From: an uncultured Hyphomicrobiales bacterium
GTDB taxonomy: Bacteria; Pseudomonadota; Alphaproteobacteria; Rhizobiales; Beijerinckiaceae
NCBI GenBank assembly: GCA_903900975.1
Contig: CAIUPE010000128.1
Location: 1 to 64,000 of the forward strand
Direction: 5' to 3'
DNA: 64,000 nucleotides
The first letter of the stretch is position 1, and the number at the start of each line of letters is the position of its first letter. Under the pieces are notes generated by a model. It made no database searches, was not told where the DNA came from, and worked only from the letters and a program-made list of their open reading frames with translations. The translations under genes were made by a program, and so were the position numbers. Shown one piece after another: positions 26,347 to 35,087 of this stretch.

Positions 26347-27309
26347 GTGTCACGAAATCCAGAAATTCCCACGCATAGGCTCGATGACGCGGCCCGCGCG
26401 GGCTGGCTATATTATGTCGCGGGCAATACCCAAGACGAAATCGCACGGAAAATGAGAATTTCCCGGCAATCAGCCCAAAGGCTGGTGGCCATTGCGGTCA
26501 GCGAAAAGCTCGTGAAAGTACGGATTGACCATCCCATCGCCCGCTGCATGGATTTAGCCGAGGCGTTAAAAGACCGATTTGGCCTGCGCTATTGTGAAGT
26601 AACGCCAAGCGATCCTGACAGCCATTCCACGACGTTGGGCATCGCGAACGCGGCAGCAAGCGAATTGGAACGCTATCTTGTACGAAAAGAGCCCGCCGTC
26701 ATAGCTATGGGGACAGGCGAAGAATTGCGCGCGACCGCAGAACAATTGCGACCCATGGTGTGCCCGCAGCACAAGCTTGTCTCGCTCGTCGGCAACATTG
26801 CTCCTGATGGCTCTGCCTCGCTTTTCGATGCCGTCAGCCGCGCTGCCGAAATCGTTCGGGCACCCCATTATCCCATGCCATGTTCGGTCATTGCGCCTTC
26901 GAAATCCGAACGTGAAGCCATTATTTCTCAACGTCATATCCGCCAAGTCATCGAACTTGCACAGTCGGCAGACGTCACCTTTATCGGCATTGGCTCAATG
27001 GTGGAAGATGCACCCTTAGTGCGCGACGGCTTCGCAACTTTGGCCGAGATGCGCGCCATGATGGCTCTTGGATCGGCTGGGGAGATTACCGGTTGGGCCT
27101 ATGACGATGAGGGCAATTTCATCAAAGGGGTGACAAATGATCGGGCAATCAGCGCGCCCCCGGCGCGTGATTCAAAACGTGAGGTGATCGGTGTTTCGAT
27201 GGAGCCGGGCCGCCACAGGGCGATCCGCGCGGCGCTGAAAGGCCGCCTGATCAATGGCCTTATCACCAACGATGTCATGGCCGAAAAACTGACCCTACCC
27301 TTGAAATAA
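26347..27309 (+). CDS. SorC/DeoR-family sugar-binding transcriptional regulator (SmoC-like)
   Basis: A 320-residue regulator. The N-terminal HTH (about 12-50, GNTQDEIARKMRISRQSAQRL) is typical of SorC-family proteins. The large C-terminal sugar-phosphate-isomerase-like domain has LVSLVGNIAPDGS, FIGIGSMVEDAPLVRDGF and SMEPGRHRAIRAALKGRLINGLITN. GGGGAGA six bases before the GTG at 26347 selects this start; a TTG ten codons earlier has none. It lies directly upstream of the polyol importer, as SmoC does in Rhodobacter-type loci, so it probably responds to a polyol or its phosphate. Whether it activates or represses is not visible. Confidence 0.85.
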   Translation: MSRNPEIPTHRLDDAARAGWLYYVAGNTQDEIARKMRISRQSAQRLVAIAVSEKLVKVRIDHPIARCMDLAEALKDRFGLRYCEVTPSDPDSHSTTLGIANAAASELERYLVRKEPAVIAMGTGEELRATAEQLRPMVCPQHKLVSLVGNIAPDGSASLFDAVSRAAEIVRAPHYPMPCSVIAPSKSEREAIISQRHIRQVIELAQSADVTFIGIGSMVEDAPLVRDGFATLAEMRAMMALGSAGEITGWAYDDEGNFIKGVTNDRAISAPPARDSKREVIGVSMEPGRHRAIRAALKGRLINGLITNDVMAEKLTLPLK

Positions 27310-27598
27310 GTGGTTAACCTCACTTTCTGCCACCGGTAGAAGCGCATCATATTATCGATCTTTCCGGACGACTCGTGACGTCGGTGGCATGCCTGCATCG
27401 CAGGGCTAGTTGCCAACGTCGAGGCGATTGACATATGCCCGGTCTGTGAGAAGATGCTCACCGAAAAAGGCATCTGGCCGGATGCGGGGGCCGGCAGATT
27501 GTCGCGTTCGTAAAAGCGGCGCGAAAAAAACCTCCGGGAGGAACGGCGAGCAATTCCGGCCTTACAGGGCGGGGTGCTCATATCAATGGGGAATTGCA
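27310..27598 (+). promoter_or_regulatory. Leader region of the polyol operon (no gene seen)
   Basis: These 289 bases between the regulator and smoE hold no convincing gene. An in-frame upstream extension of smoE has no family similarity. A CCTCCGGGAGG palindrome at 27531-27541 could sequester a ribosome site, and GGGGAATTGCA directly precedes the smoE ATG. The operator of the SorC-type regulator is expected here but I cannot place it. Confidence 0.35.
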
Positions 27599-28915
27599 AT
27601 GACTTCCATGTTGAAGACAGCCGGTCTCGGTGTCGGATTGGCGATGATGCTCGCCACCGGCGCAATGGCCGAAACCAAACTGACCATCGCCACGGTCAAC
27701 AATGGCGATATGATACGCATGCAGGGTCTAACTGCCGATTTCACGGCGCAAAACCCAGACATCAAGCTTGAATGGGTGACGCTCGAAGAAAACGTCCTGC
27801 GTCAGAAAGTTACCACTGACATCGCAACCAAAGGCGGCCAATTCGACGTCTTGACCATCGGCACCTATGAAGTTCCGATCTGGGCTAAAAAGGGCTGGCT
27901 CGTTCCGCTCGACAATCTTGACAAAGACTATGACGTTGACGATCTGTTGCCAGCTATTCGTGGCGGCCTTTCGATGGACGGCAAGCTTTATGCTGCTCCA
28001 TTCTACGGCGAAAGCTCGATGGTTATGTATCGCAAGGACCTGTTCGACAAAGCTGGTCTGAAAATGCCGGACGCGCCAACCTGGACCTTTATTGCGGATG
28101 CCGCGCGCAAAATCACCGACAAATCAGCCGAAACCTATGGCGTTTGCCTTCGTGGCAAAGCAGGTTGGGGCGAAAACATGGCCTTCTTGTCGGCAACCGC
28201 CAATTCATTTGGCGCACGTTGGTTTGACGAGAAGTGGCATGCCCAGTTCGATCAGCCCGAATGGAAGAACACGCTCGACTTCTACGTGAAGCTCATGAAG
28301 GACGCTGGCCCTCCCGGCGCATCGTCCAATGGCTTTAACGAAAACCTCGCGCTGTTCAATGCTGGCAAATGCGGCATGTGGATCGATGCGACGGTGGCCG
28401 CTTCCTTTGTGACCAACCCGAAGGACTCGAAGGTTGCTGACAAGGTAGGCTTTGCTTTGGCCCCTGATAACGGCCTCGGCAAGCGTGGCAACTGGCTCTG
28501 GGCTTGGTCCTTGGCTGTTCCATCGGGCTCAAAGAAGACCGCTGAAGCCCAGAAGTTTGTCGCTTGGGCGACGTCGAAAGGCTACCTCAACCTCGTCGCT
28601 TCGAAAGAAGGCTGGGCCAATGTTCCTCCGGGCACGCGTACTTCGCTGTATATGAACCCTGAATACGCAAAGGTTCCTTTCGCCAAGATGACGCTCGACT
28701 CGATCAATGCGGCTGATCCGGTTCACCCAACCGTGAAGCCTGTGCCTTATGTTGGCGTGCAGTTTGTCGCTATCCCTGAGTTCCAGGGTATCGGCACCAG
28801 CGTCGGTCAGATCTTCTCGAAGGCTCTGGCAGGCGACATTAGCGTTGATGATGCGCTCAAGCAGGCGCAAGAGACCACCACACGCGAAATGACAAAGGCC
28901 GGTTACATCAAGTAA
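27599..28915 (+). CDS. smoE: Sorbitol/mannitol ABC transporter substrate-binding protein
   Basis: A 438-residue periplasmic protein of extracellular binding family 1. The signal peptide is about residues 1-25 (LGVGLAMMLATGAMA). The mature start ETKLTIATVNNGDMIRMQ and the block FDVLTIGTYEVPIWAKKGWL are those of SmoE/MtlE. The two cysteines in YGVCLRGK and AGKCGMW may form a disulphide. The ATG at 27599 follows GGGGAA. Polyol binding (sorbitol, mannitol, possibly arabitol) is inferred from family and from the two polyol dehydrogenases in the same operon. Confidence 0.92.
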   Translation: MTSMLKTAGLGVGLAMMLATGAMAETKLTIATVNNGDMIRMQGLTADFTAQNPDIKLEWVTLEENVLRQKVTTDIATKGGQFDVLTIGTYEVPIWAKKGWLVPLDNLDKDYDVDDLLPAIRGGLSMDGKLYAAPFYGESSMVMYRKDLFDKAGLKMPDAPTWTFIADAARKITDKSAETYGVCLRGKAGWGENMAFLSATANSFGARWFDEKWHAQFDQPEWKNTLDFYVKLMKDAGPPGASSNGFNENLALFNAGKCGMWIDATVAASFVTNPKDSKVADKVGFALAPDNGLGKRGNWLWAWSLAVPSGSKKTAEAQKFVAWATSKGYLNLVASKEGWANVPPGTRTSLYMNPEYAKVPFAKMTLDSINAADPVHPTVKPVPYVGVQFVAIPEFQGIGTSVGQIFSKALAGDISVDDALKQAQETTTREMTKAGYIK

Positions 28916-28937
28916 TCCGCCGTCAATCAACGTCCCG

Positions 28938-28964
28938 ACCCGCCCGGCCTTTGGCTGGGCGGGT
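28938..28964 (+). terminator. Intercistronic hairpin after smoE
   Basis: ACCCGCCCGGCC (28938-28949) pairs with GGCTGGGCGGGT (28953-28964) through 12 pairs including one G-U, around a TTT loop. A run of pyrimidines follows but no clear T tract. It probably stabilises the abundant smoE message and limits read-through to the permease genes. Confidence 0.7.
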
Positions 28965-28999
28965 TCCTTCCCCCGACACACCATCCAGCCGAGGACGTC

Positions 29000-29863
29000 A
29001 TGGCAACACATCACGCGATCCGGTTGGGGAGGCTTGCAACGGCCCCCTCCGTTTTGGTGTTGTTCATGTGGATGATCGTGCCACTGGCCATGACCGTGTG
29101 GTTCTCGTTGCTCCGATATAATCTGCTTGATGCAGAAAATGCCTACTTTGCAGGTTTGGATAATTACATCTATTTTGTAACGGACCCGGCCTTTAGCGAC
29201 GCGATTAAAAATACGCTCCTACTCGTCGGTACCGTGCTCGCCGTAAGTGTCATTTTTGGCATTGCTTTGGCCCTCCTCTTGGATCAGGCCATTCTGGGGC
29301 GATCTATTGTCCGCTTGTTGATCATCACACCGTTTTTCGTCATGCCGACCGTCTCTGCGCTGGTTTGGAAGAACATGATGATGCACCCGGTTTCGGGCGT
29401 GATCGCCTACCTATTCAAAATCCTTGGTTTGGCCCCGATCGATTGGTTTGCCGATGCGCCTCGCTCGGCCATTGCCATCATGGTGTCATGGCAGTGGCTG
29501 CCCTTTGCGACGCTAATTTTTCTGACATCGGTCCAGTCGCTGGATGAGGAGCAAAAAGAAGCCGCAGAGATGGATGGCGCTTCGCCCTTCGCCTATTTTT
29601 TCTATATTGTTTTGCCCCATCTTGCGCGCCCGATCACCGTGGTAATCTTGATTGAAACGATTTTTCTCTTGAACGTGTTTGCCGAAATTTATGTCACAGG
29701 TTCAGGCGGCATGGCGGGTAACATGCCCTATCTTGTCTACTTTCAAGGCCTGCTGAATTTCGATGTGGGAGGTGCTTCCGCTGGAGGCATTATTGCCGTC
29801 ATCTTGGCTAATATCGTTGCGGTCTTCCTTATGCGGATGATCGGCAAGACGCTGGAGTCCTGA
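29000..29863 (+). CDS. smoF: Polyol ABC transporter permease SmoF
   Basis: A 287-residue MalF-type permease with six predicted spans. The cytosolic EAA loop reads EEQKEAAEMDGASPFAYFFYIVLPHL (split at about 175-200), which docks on SmoK. The N-terminal stretch LFMWMIVPLAMTVWFSLLRYNLL is typical of MtlF/SmoF. It is four bases upstream of smoG. Confidence 0.92.
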   Translation: MATHHAIRLGRLATAPSVLVLFMWMIVPLAMTVWFSLLRYNLLDAENAYFAGLDNYIYFVTDPAFSDAIKNTLLLVGTVLAVSVIFGIALALLLDQAILGRSIVRLLIITPFFVMPTVSALVWKNMMMHPVSGVIAYLFKILGLAPIDWFADAPRSAIAIMVSWQWLPFATLIFLTSVQSLDEEQKEAAEMDGASPFAYFFYIVLPHLARPITVVILIETIFLLNVFAEIYVTGSGGMAGNMPYLVYFQGLLNFDVGGASAGGIIAVILANIVAVFLMRMIGKTLES

Positions 29864-29867
29864 AGCG

Positions 29868-30698
29868 ATGGCACGCGCTATTCCCCTCCAACGGCGGCTC
29901 TTCATGACGATACTCGCTTGGGCTGCGGGCTTGCTGATTTTCTTTCCGGTATTGTGGACTGTTTTAACCAGTTTTAAGACCGAACTTGAAGCCTTTTCCA
30001 CACCGCCTAAACTGTTCTTTTTTGACTGGACCTTGGAAAATTACAGCATCGTCCAAGAGCGATCAAACTATCTGCGTTTTGCGTCCAACTCGATCATACT
30101 CTCGGTCGGCTCAACCCTGATTGCATTGGCGTTCGGCATTCCGGCCGCATGGGCCATGGCTTTTCAGCCCGGCAAACGAACCAAAGACCTGTTGATGTGG
30201 ATGCTGTCGACCAAAATGATGCCGCCCGTGGGCGCGCTTATCCCGCTCTATCTCGGATTTCGAGATATGGGCTTACTCGATACGCGTGGAGGTTTGATTG
30301 CGGTGTTGTTCCTGATCAACCTGCCCATCGTTGTGTGGATGCTCTATACCTATTTCAAAGAAATTCCGGTCGATATTTTAGAGGCAGCCCGCATGGATGG
30401 CGCATCGCTCTGGAAAGAGCTGGTGTTTGTTCTCGCGCCAATGGCTGTGCCGGGAATCGCTTCAACGATGTTGCTCAACGTCATTCTGGCGTGGAACGAG
30501 GCCTTTTGGACGCTTAATCTCTCAACTTCGGAAGCGGCGCCTTTAACCGTCTTCATCGCGAGTTATTCCAGTCCTGAAGGTTTATTCTGGGCCAAATTAT
30601 CGGCGGCTTCCACTATGGCGATTGCGCCAATTCTTGTGCTGGGTTGGTTCGCACAGCGTCAACTCGTACGCGGCCTCACTTTTGGAGCGGTAAAATAA
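29868..30698 (+). CDS. smoG: Polyol ABC transporter permease SmoG
   Basis: A 276-residue MalG-type permease with six spans. The EAA loop is [19 protein letters not shown]. The block [24 protein letters not shown] is the hallmark opening of the polyol-type MalG proteins. Its TAA overlaps the smoK ATG by one base (TAATG), so the two are translationally coupled. Confidence 0.92.
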   Translation: MARAIPLQRRLFMTILAWAAGLLIFFPVLWTVLTSFKTELEAFSTPPKLFFFDWTLENYSIVQERSNYLRFASNSIILSVGSTLIALAFGIPAAWAMAFQPGKRTKDLLMWMLSTKMMPPVGALIPLYLGFRDMGLLDTRGGLIAVLFLINLPIVVWMLYTYFKEIPVDILEAARMDGASLWKELVFVLAPMAVPGIASTMLLNVILAWNEAFWTLNLSTSEAAPLTVFIASYSSPEGLFWAKLSAASTMAIAPILVLGWFAQRQLVRGLTFGAVK

Positions 30699-31705
30699 TG
30701 GGCACGATCAGGCTTCAATCCGTTACCAAACGCTTCGATGCCGTCGAGGTAATCCCCGGCGTTGATTTGTCCATCCGCGAAGGGGAGTTCATCGTTTTTG
30801 TTGGCCCTTCAGGATGCGGTAAATCAACCATTTTGCGACTAATTGCGGGACTAGAAGACGTTTCATCCGGCGAAATTTTCATCGACGAAAAGCCGGTCGC
30901 ACAGGAGCCAGCCTCCCAACGCGGGTTGGCAATGGTTTTTCAATCCTACGCGCTTTATCCGCATATGAGCGTGCGCGGCAACATTGCCTTCGGCCTTAAA
31001 ATGGCCGGACAGCCGAAAGAACTTATCGAGGCCAAAGTCGCCAAAGCGGCTGAGACCCTCAATCTCACCGATTATCTTGACCGCAAGCCACGCCAACTCT
31101 CCGGCGGCCAGCGCCAGCGCGTTGCCATTGGTCGCGCGATTGTGCGCGAGCCCAAGGCGTTTTTATTCGATGAGCCCCTCTCTAATCTCGACGCCGCCTT
31201 GCGCGTGCAGATGCGGCTTGAAATCATGCAACTGCATAAGACGCTGAAAGCAACCATGGTCTATGTCACGCATGACCAAGTGGAAGCCATGACCATGGCC
31301 GATCGCATTGTGGTGTTGAACAAAGGCCGGATCGAACAAGTCGGCACCCCGATGGAACTCTATGATCGGCCCAATAGTCTGTTTGTCGCGGGCTTCATCG
31401 GATCGCCTAAAATGAATCTTGTATCGGGGCCGGCTGCCGAACAATACGGAGCAGCGACCATTGGAATCCGACCTGAACATATCGCCATTGGCGAGGGTGC
31501 GAAGGCAGTAACGGCAAGAATACGGATTGCGGAACATCTCGGCTCCGACACCTTCATCCATCTCGACACCGATGAGCTGGGTGCCCTTACCGTAAGGGCT
31601 CAAGGCCATGTTGAGGCTGCTCCCGGTACATCGCTCTCTGTTATTCTTGACCCTGCCCGCATCCATCGTTTCGACGCCCACGGAAAGGTCATCGTCCATG
31701 CGTAA
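30698..31705 (+). CDS. smoK: Polyol ABC transporter ATPase SmoK
   Basis: A 335-residue MalK/UgpC-type ATPase. Walker A is GPSGCGKS (36-43), the signature [15 protein letters not shown], and Walker [12 protein letters not shown]. The switch histidine lies in [14 protein letters not shown]. The C-terminal TOBE/OB domain (about 240-335) is present with GIRPEHI. The ATG at 30698 overlaps the smoG stop, and its own end overlaps the sorbitol dehydrogenase start by eight bases. Confidence 0.93.
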   Translation: MGTIRLQSVTKRFDAVEVIPGVDLSIREGEFIVFVGPSGCGKSTILRLIAGLEDVSSGEIFIDEKPVAQEPASQRGLAMVFQSYALYPHMSVRGNIAFGLKMAGQPKELIEAKVAKAAETLNLTDYLDRKPRQLSGGQRQRVAIGRAIVREPKAFLFDEPLSNLDAALRVQMRLEIMQLHKTLKATMVYVTHDQVEAMTMADRIVVLNKGRIEQVGTPMELYDRPNSLFVAGFIGSPKMNLVSGPAAEQYGAATIGIRPEHIAIGEGAKAVTARIRIAEHLGSDTFIHLDTDELGALTVRAQGHVEAAPGTSLSVILDPARIHRFDAHGKVIVHA

Positions 31706-32483
31706 GGGACTGGGACGGCTAGAGGGAAAAGTGGCGCTAATTACGGGTGCCGCGCGCGGCATTGGCGCAGGCTTTGCCGAAGCCTATGTGCGCGAAGGCG
31801 CGCGTGTCGTGATCGGCGATATCAATCTCGAGCGGGCCACCGAAACGGCCAAGGCGATGGGTCCACAGGTCAGCGCGGTCTTTCTCGATGTCACTCAACA
31901 AGCTGCCATTGATGCTGCGATAACAAGCATTGAATCCAGCCATGGCGGACTCGATATTCTCGTCAACAACGCCGCGTTGTTTGATCTTGCGCCCATCGTC
32001 GAGATTACGCGCGAGAGCTGTGATCGACTATTCGCAATCAATGTTTCCGGAACCCTCTTTATGATGCAGGCCGCGGCTAAATCGATGATCGCTCGAGGCA
32101 AAGGTGGCAAAATCATCAATATGGCAAGCCAAGCGGGTCGTCGTGGCGAGGCGCTGGTTGCGGTTTATTGCGCCACAAAGGCCGCTGTCATCAGCCTTAC
32201 CCAATCAGCGGCGCTGAACCTCATCCAGCATCGCATCAACGTCAATGCGATTGCCCCCGGTGTCGTGGATGGCGAGCATTGGGATGGTGTCGATGCGCTG
32301 TTCGCCAAATACGAAAATCGCCCGCTTGGTGAAAAGAAACGCCTTGTGGGCCAGGGCGTCCCCTTCGGCCGAATGGCAATACCGGATGATCTCTCGGGTA
32401 TGGCCATTTTTCTGGCCAGCGCCGAGAGCGATTATATCGTCGCGCAAACCTACAATGTGGATGGTGGACAATGGATGAGCTGA
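31698..32483 (+). CDS. smoS: Sorbitol dehydrogenase, short-chain type
   Basis: A 261-residue short-chain dehydrogenase that converts sorbitol to fructose (and galactitol-like polyols to ketoses) with NAD. The cofactor motif TGAARGIG is at 16-23, NNAAL at 90-94, and catalytic Ser144, Tyr157 and Lys161 appear in [10 protein letters not shown] and YCATK. The sequence follows Rhodobacter-type SmoS closely, including [12 protein letters not shown] and [12 protein letters not shown]. The start inside smoK gives tight coupling, and its last 13 bases overlap the mannitol dehydrogenase gene. Confidence 0.92.
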   Translation: MRKGLGRLEGKVALITGAARGIGAGFAEAYVREGARVVIGDINLERATETAKAMGPQVSAVFLDVTQQAAIDAAITSIESSHGGLDILVNNAALFDLAPIVEITRESCDRLFAINVSGTLFMMQAAAKSMIARGKGGKIINMASQAGRRGEALVAVYCATKAAVISLTQSAALNLIQHRINVNAIAPGVVDGEHWDGVDALFAKYENRPLGEKKRLVGQGVPFGRMAIPDDLSGMAIFLASAESDYIVAQTYNVDGGQWMS

Positions 32484-33976
32484 CGCGCAAGGCCCCAAGC
32501 AATAAAGCGGTCGCGCTATCCTTGCAGACGCTTGAAAATCTGCCGGCCTCCGTTGGCCGCCCGTCGTATGACCGCTCATCCTTGACGCCCGGCATTGTGC
32601 ATTTCGGCGTTGGCAATTTTCATCGTGCCCATTTAGCCGTCTATTTGGATGATCTCTTCAATAAAGGTCTCAACCATGATTGGGCCATTATCGGGGCGGG
32701 CATTATGCCGACCGATACAGCTATGCGAGAGCGCCTTAAGGCGCAAGATTATCTAACAACTGTTGTCGAGCAAGATTCGGGCATAAGCACCGCCCATGTG
32801 ACAGGTGCGATGATCGATTTTGTGGCCCCCGACGACCGCGTCGGTTTAATGGTTTGGCTAACAGATCCTCGAATCCGGATTGTTTCGCTTACGATTACCG
32901 AAGGCGGCTATTTTATCGATCCCGCGACAGGCGTGTTCGATCCAACCCATCCGGATATTCAACATGATGGCCGCCATCCCGACGCGGCAAAAACAGTCTT
33001 CGGAATTCTGGTTGCAGGCTTGAAGGCGCGCAAGGCCATCGGCCTTAACCCCTTCACCATCATGTCCTGTGATAACGTGCCCCATAACGGCGTTGTTACA
33101 CGTAATGCAGTTGCAGGCGTTGCACGTCTGTCGGATCCGGCGCTAGCTGACTGGATTGTCGCTGACGTTGCTTTCCCTAATTCAATGGTTGATCGCATCA
33201 CGCCCGCTACGACCGACCGCGAACGCGAAATTGCTAAAAATCAATTTGGTGTGATCGATAGCTCGCCAGTATTCTGTGAAGAATTCAAGCAATGGGTGCT
33301 GGAAGATCATTTTCCTTTGTGTCGGCCGGATTTTGATAAGGTTGGCGCAACCTTCGTTACCGATGTTGCACCGTTCGAGACGATGAAAATCCGCATTTTG
33401 AATGGCGGACACGCCATCATCGCCTATCCCGCGGGGTTGCTTGATGTGCATTTCGTCCATGAGGCGATGGAGCACACGCTCATCCGTGATTTTCTTGTCA
33501 AAGTCGAGCGCGACGAAATCATCCCCATCGTGCCTCCGGTTCCTGAAACCAGCCTAGAAGAGTATTTCAAGCTGATCGATCGGCGTTTTTCCAATCCCGC
33601 GATTGGCGATACGATCCGAAGACTCTGTCTCGATGGCTCAAACCGGCAACCCAAATTCATCGTTCCAAGCATTGCGGACGCGCTAAAGGCTGGACGGAGC
33701 TTTAGGGGCCTAACATTACTCTCTGCTTTATGGTGCCGCTATTGCTATGGCACCACTGAGAGCGGTGCCATCATCGAAGCCAATGATCCGAATTGGGAAC
33801 GCTTGCAGAAAACTGCCCACGCGGCAAAAGCGGATCCAATGGCATGGCTGGCAATGGCCGATATATATGGCGCGATTTCCGCCAACGAGGCGTTCCGTGC
33901 TGCATTTGCGCAAGCCATGAACGCGGTCTGGTCTGAAGGAGTCGAGAAGGCGGTTAAAGCCTACTTGGCCAACTGA
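32471..33976 (+). CDS. mtlK: Mannitol 2-dehydrogenase (long-chain polyol dehydrogenase)
   Basis: A 501-residue long-chain dehydrogenase that oxidises mannitol (and often arabitol or sorbitol) to the ketose. The Rossmann opening GIVHFGVGNFHRAHLAVYLDD is near residues 38-58. The active-site lysine lies in the block NGGHAIIAYPAGL, preceded by MKIRIL, as in the MtlK family. It is last in the polyol operon, and fructose produced by it and SmoS would then need a kinase not seen here. A fructokinase often follows in such operons, but this one stops and a convergent gene begins. Confidence 0.93.
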   Translation: MDELTRKAPSNKAVALSLQTLENLPASVGRPSYDRSSLTPGIVHFGVGNFHRAHLAVYLDDLFNKGLNHDWAIIGAGIMPTDTAMRERLKAQDYLTTVVEQDSGISTAHVTGAMIDFVAPDDRVGLMVWLTDPRIRIVSLTITEGGYFIDPATGVFDPTHPDIQHDGRHPDAAKTVFGILVAGLKARKAIGLNPFTIMSCDNVPHNGVVTRNAVAGVARLSDPALADWIVADVAFPNSMVDRITPATTDREREIAKNQFGVIDSSPVFCEEFKQWVLEDHFPLCRPDFDKVGATFVTDVAPFETMKIRILNGGHAIIAYPAGLLDVHFVHEAMEHTLIRDFLVKVERDEIIPIVPPVPETSLEEYFKLIDRRFSNPAIGDTIRRLCLDGSNRQPKFIVPSIADALKAGRSFRGLTLLSALWCRYCYGTTESGAIIEANDPNWERLQKTAHAAKADPMAWLAMADIYGAISANEAFRAAFAQAMNAVWSEGVEKAVKAYLAN

Positions 33977-33980
33977 CGAA

Positions 33981-34271
33981 TTAGGGAGGCGAAACTAGGC
34001 CAATGACCCGATCAAGGTCTTCTTCAAACGGAAGATAGACCTTGATGCGCAGGCTTCGATCCGCCTTTAGCTCCCAACTATGGTTCTTTATTCGCGCGCC
34101 ATTGCGTTTTAGCTTTTCGGCAAAGGCATCGCCCAGTTTGCGGGCCACGATATCGGTAAAGTCCATACCCGTGGTGCTATAGCCGCCTGTTTCCAGCGTG
34201 CCGACGAGGCGATGAATTTCGCCTGCGAAATCGGCCGCCGAAATACTGTGCGTCAAAGCGGTAATTTTCAT
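33981..34271 (-). CDS. Small protein of unknown function
   Basis: A 96-residue protein beginning MKITALTHSISAADF. GGGAG six bases upstream favours the ATG at 34271 over one 11 codons earlier. It looks like a small alpha/beta domain with a conserved-looking basic strand (KNHSWELKADRSLRIKVYL) and ends in LDRVIGLVSPP. There is no signal peptide or membrane span. It converges on mtlK with a four-base gap. No family recognised. Confidence 0.6.
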   Translation of the reverse strand: MKITALTHSISAADFAGEIHRLVGTLETGGYSTTGMDFTDIVARKLGDAFAEKLKRNGARIKNHSWELKADRSLRIKVYLPFEEDLDRVIGLVSPP

Positions 34272-34393
34272 CCCATTCTCCCAAACCGAACCCAATGTGA
34301 GCATATGTCGCTTTACGCCACAATCATGGCAAATTTCGTGCTATCATAGAAATTGACCATGCACGATGGCCGCAAACCCCTGAGGAGAAGTCG

Positions 34394-34537
34394 ATGGCAA
34401 AAGGTCAACCCAAGAGCAACAAAGAAACAAAAAAGCCGAAAGCCGACAAAAACCAGTCGAAGGCTGGCAGCTCGGCCTACAAACTATCCCAAAGCTCGGG
34501 CGGGCAGTCTGCCCTCATTGCACCCAAAAAATCCTGA
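34394..34537 (+). CDS. Small basic lysine-rich protein (47 residues)
   Basis: A short gene starting MAKGQPKSNKETKKPK and ending in LIAPKKS, preceded by GAGGAG at the right spacing. The N-terminal half is almost all Lys, Asn, Gln, Glu and the C-terminal half Ser/Gly-rich, so it is probably disordered. From memory, small proteins starting MAxGQxRSNKExKKPK recur in many Hyphomicrobiales without known function. The competing frame 34353-34553 has no such similarity and is rejected. Confidence 0.7.
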   Translation: MAKGQPKSNKETKKPKADKNQSKAGSSAYKLSQSSGGQSALIAPKKS

Positions 34538-34661
34538 TCATCGCTGCATTTGACGAAGCGCGGATACCCATCGGACAGTGAAGTGAGCGGATCGATTGTC
34601 CGTATGACCCCACTTCCCATTTTTTGAATGCTCCTGTTCAAAAACCACGAAAGTTCATGCC

Positions 34662-35018
34662 ATGCGAAAAATTGCCATTATTACAGCTGCCCTCGTGTCA
34701 CTGGCGGCCCTTCCAGCACAAGCAACGAATGTAATCAAAAAGGTACCAAAAAAGTCCGCCGCCATGATGGCACCATCCAGCGACGGAATTCTGGTCTGCG
34801 GCCTCTGGATTGTTCCGGCCCATTGTTCGACACAAGATCGCGTCATCGGCTCGATCCTTGATGGCGCCGCAATTGGCATTTCTGCAGGCTATATCGCCGC
34901 CTGGACCGGAGCCTCCATTGCAGGCGGCGCTACGGTTGCGGAAACCGTACAAAACGGTGCGTTAATCGGTACCGGTGTCGGTATCTTCGGCGGCGCGGCA
35001 GCACTGGCCGCCCATTAG
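34662..35018 (+). CDS. Small exported protein with glycine-zipper region
   Basis: 118 residues. The signal peptide (MRKIAIITAALVSLAALPAQA) is cleaved after AQA at about 21. A middle segment has two cysteines, VCGLWIVPAHC, that may pair. A C-terminal half of small residues (GAAIGISAGYIAAWTGASIA and GALIGTGVGIFGGAAALAA) resembles a glycine-zipper membrane hairpin. No family recognised. A strong terminator follows 35 bases after the stop. Confidence 0.7.
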   Translation: MRKIAIITAALVSLAALPAQATNVIKKVPKKSAAMMAPSSDGILVCGLWIVPAHCSTQDRVIGSILDGAAIGISAGYIAAWTGASIAGGATVAETVQNGALIGTGVGIFGGAAALAAH

Positions 35019-35053
35019 ATCCATTAAGACGCAAATTTGCCTCTCTTACACTG

Positions 35054-35078
35054 AAAGCCCCGCTTAGGCGGGGCTTTT
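35054..35078. terminator. Intrinsic terminator
   Basis: AAAGCCCCGC (35054-35063) pairs perfectly with GCGGGGCTTT (35068-35077) around a TTAG loop, followed by T. Being palindromic it can end both the exported-protein gene (plus) and the kinase-UspA gene (minus), which stops at 35088. Confidence 0.9.
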
Positions 35079-35087
35079 GTTTGAATT

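Noticed and set aside
34353-34553. 66-codon frame overlapping the 47-residue lysine-rich gene
   Set aside because: The competing frame has the better ribosome site and family-like start; this one is only its shifted reading.
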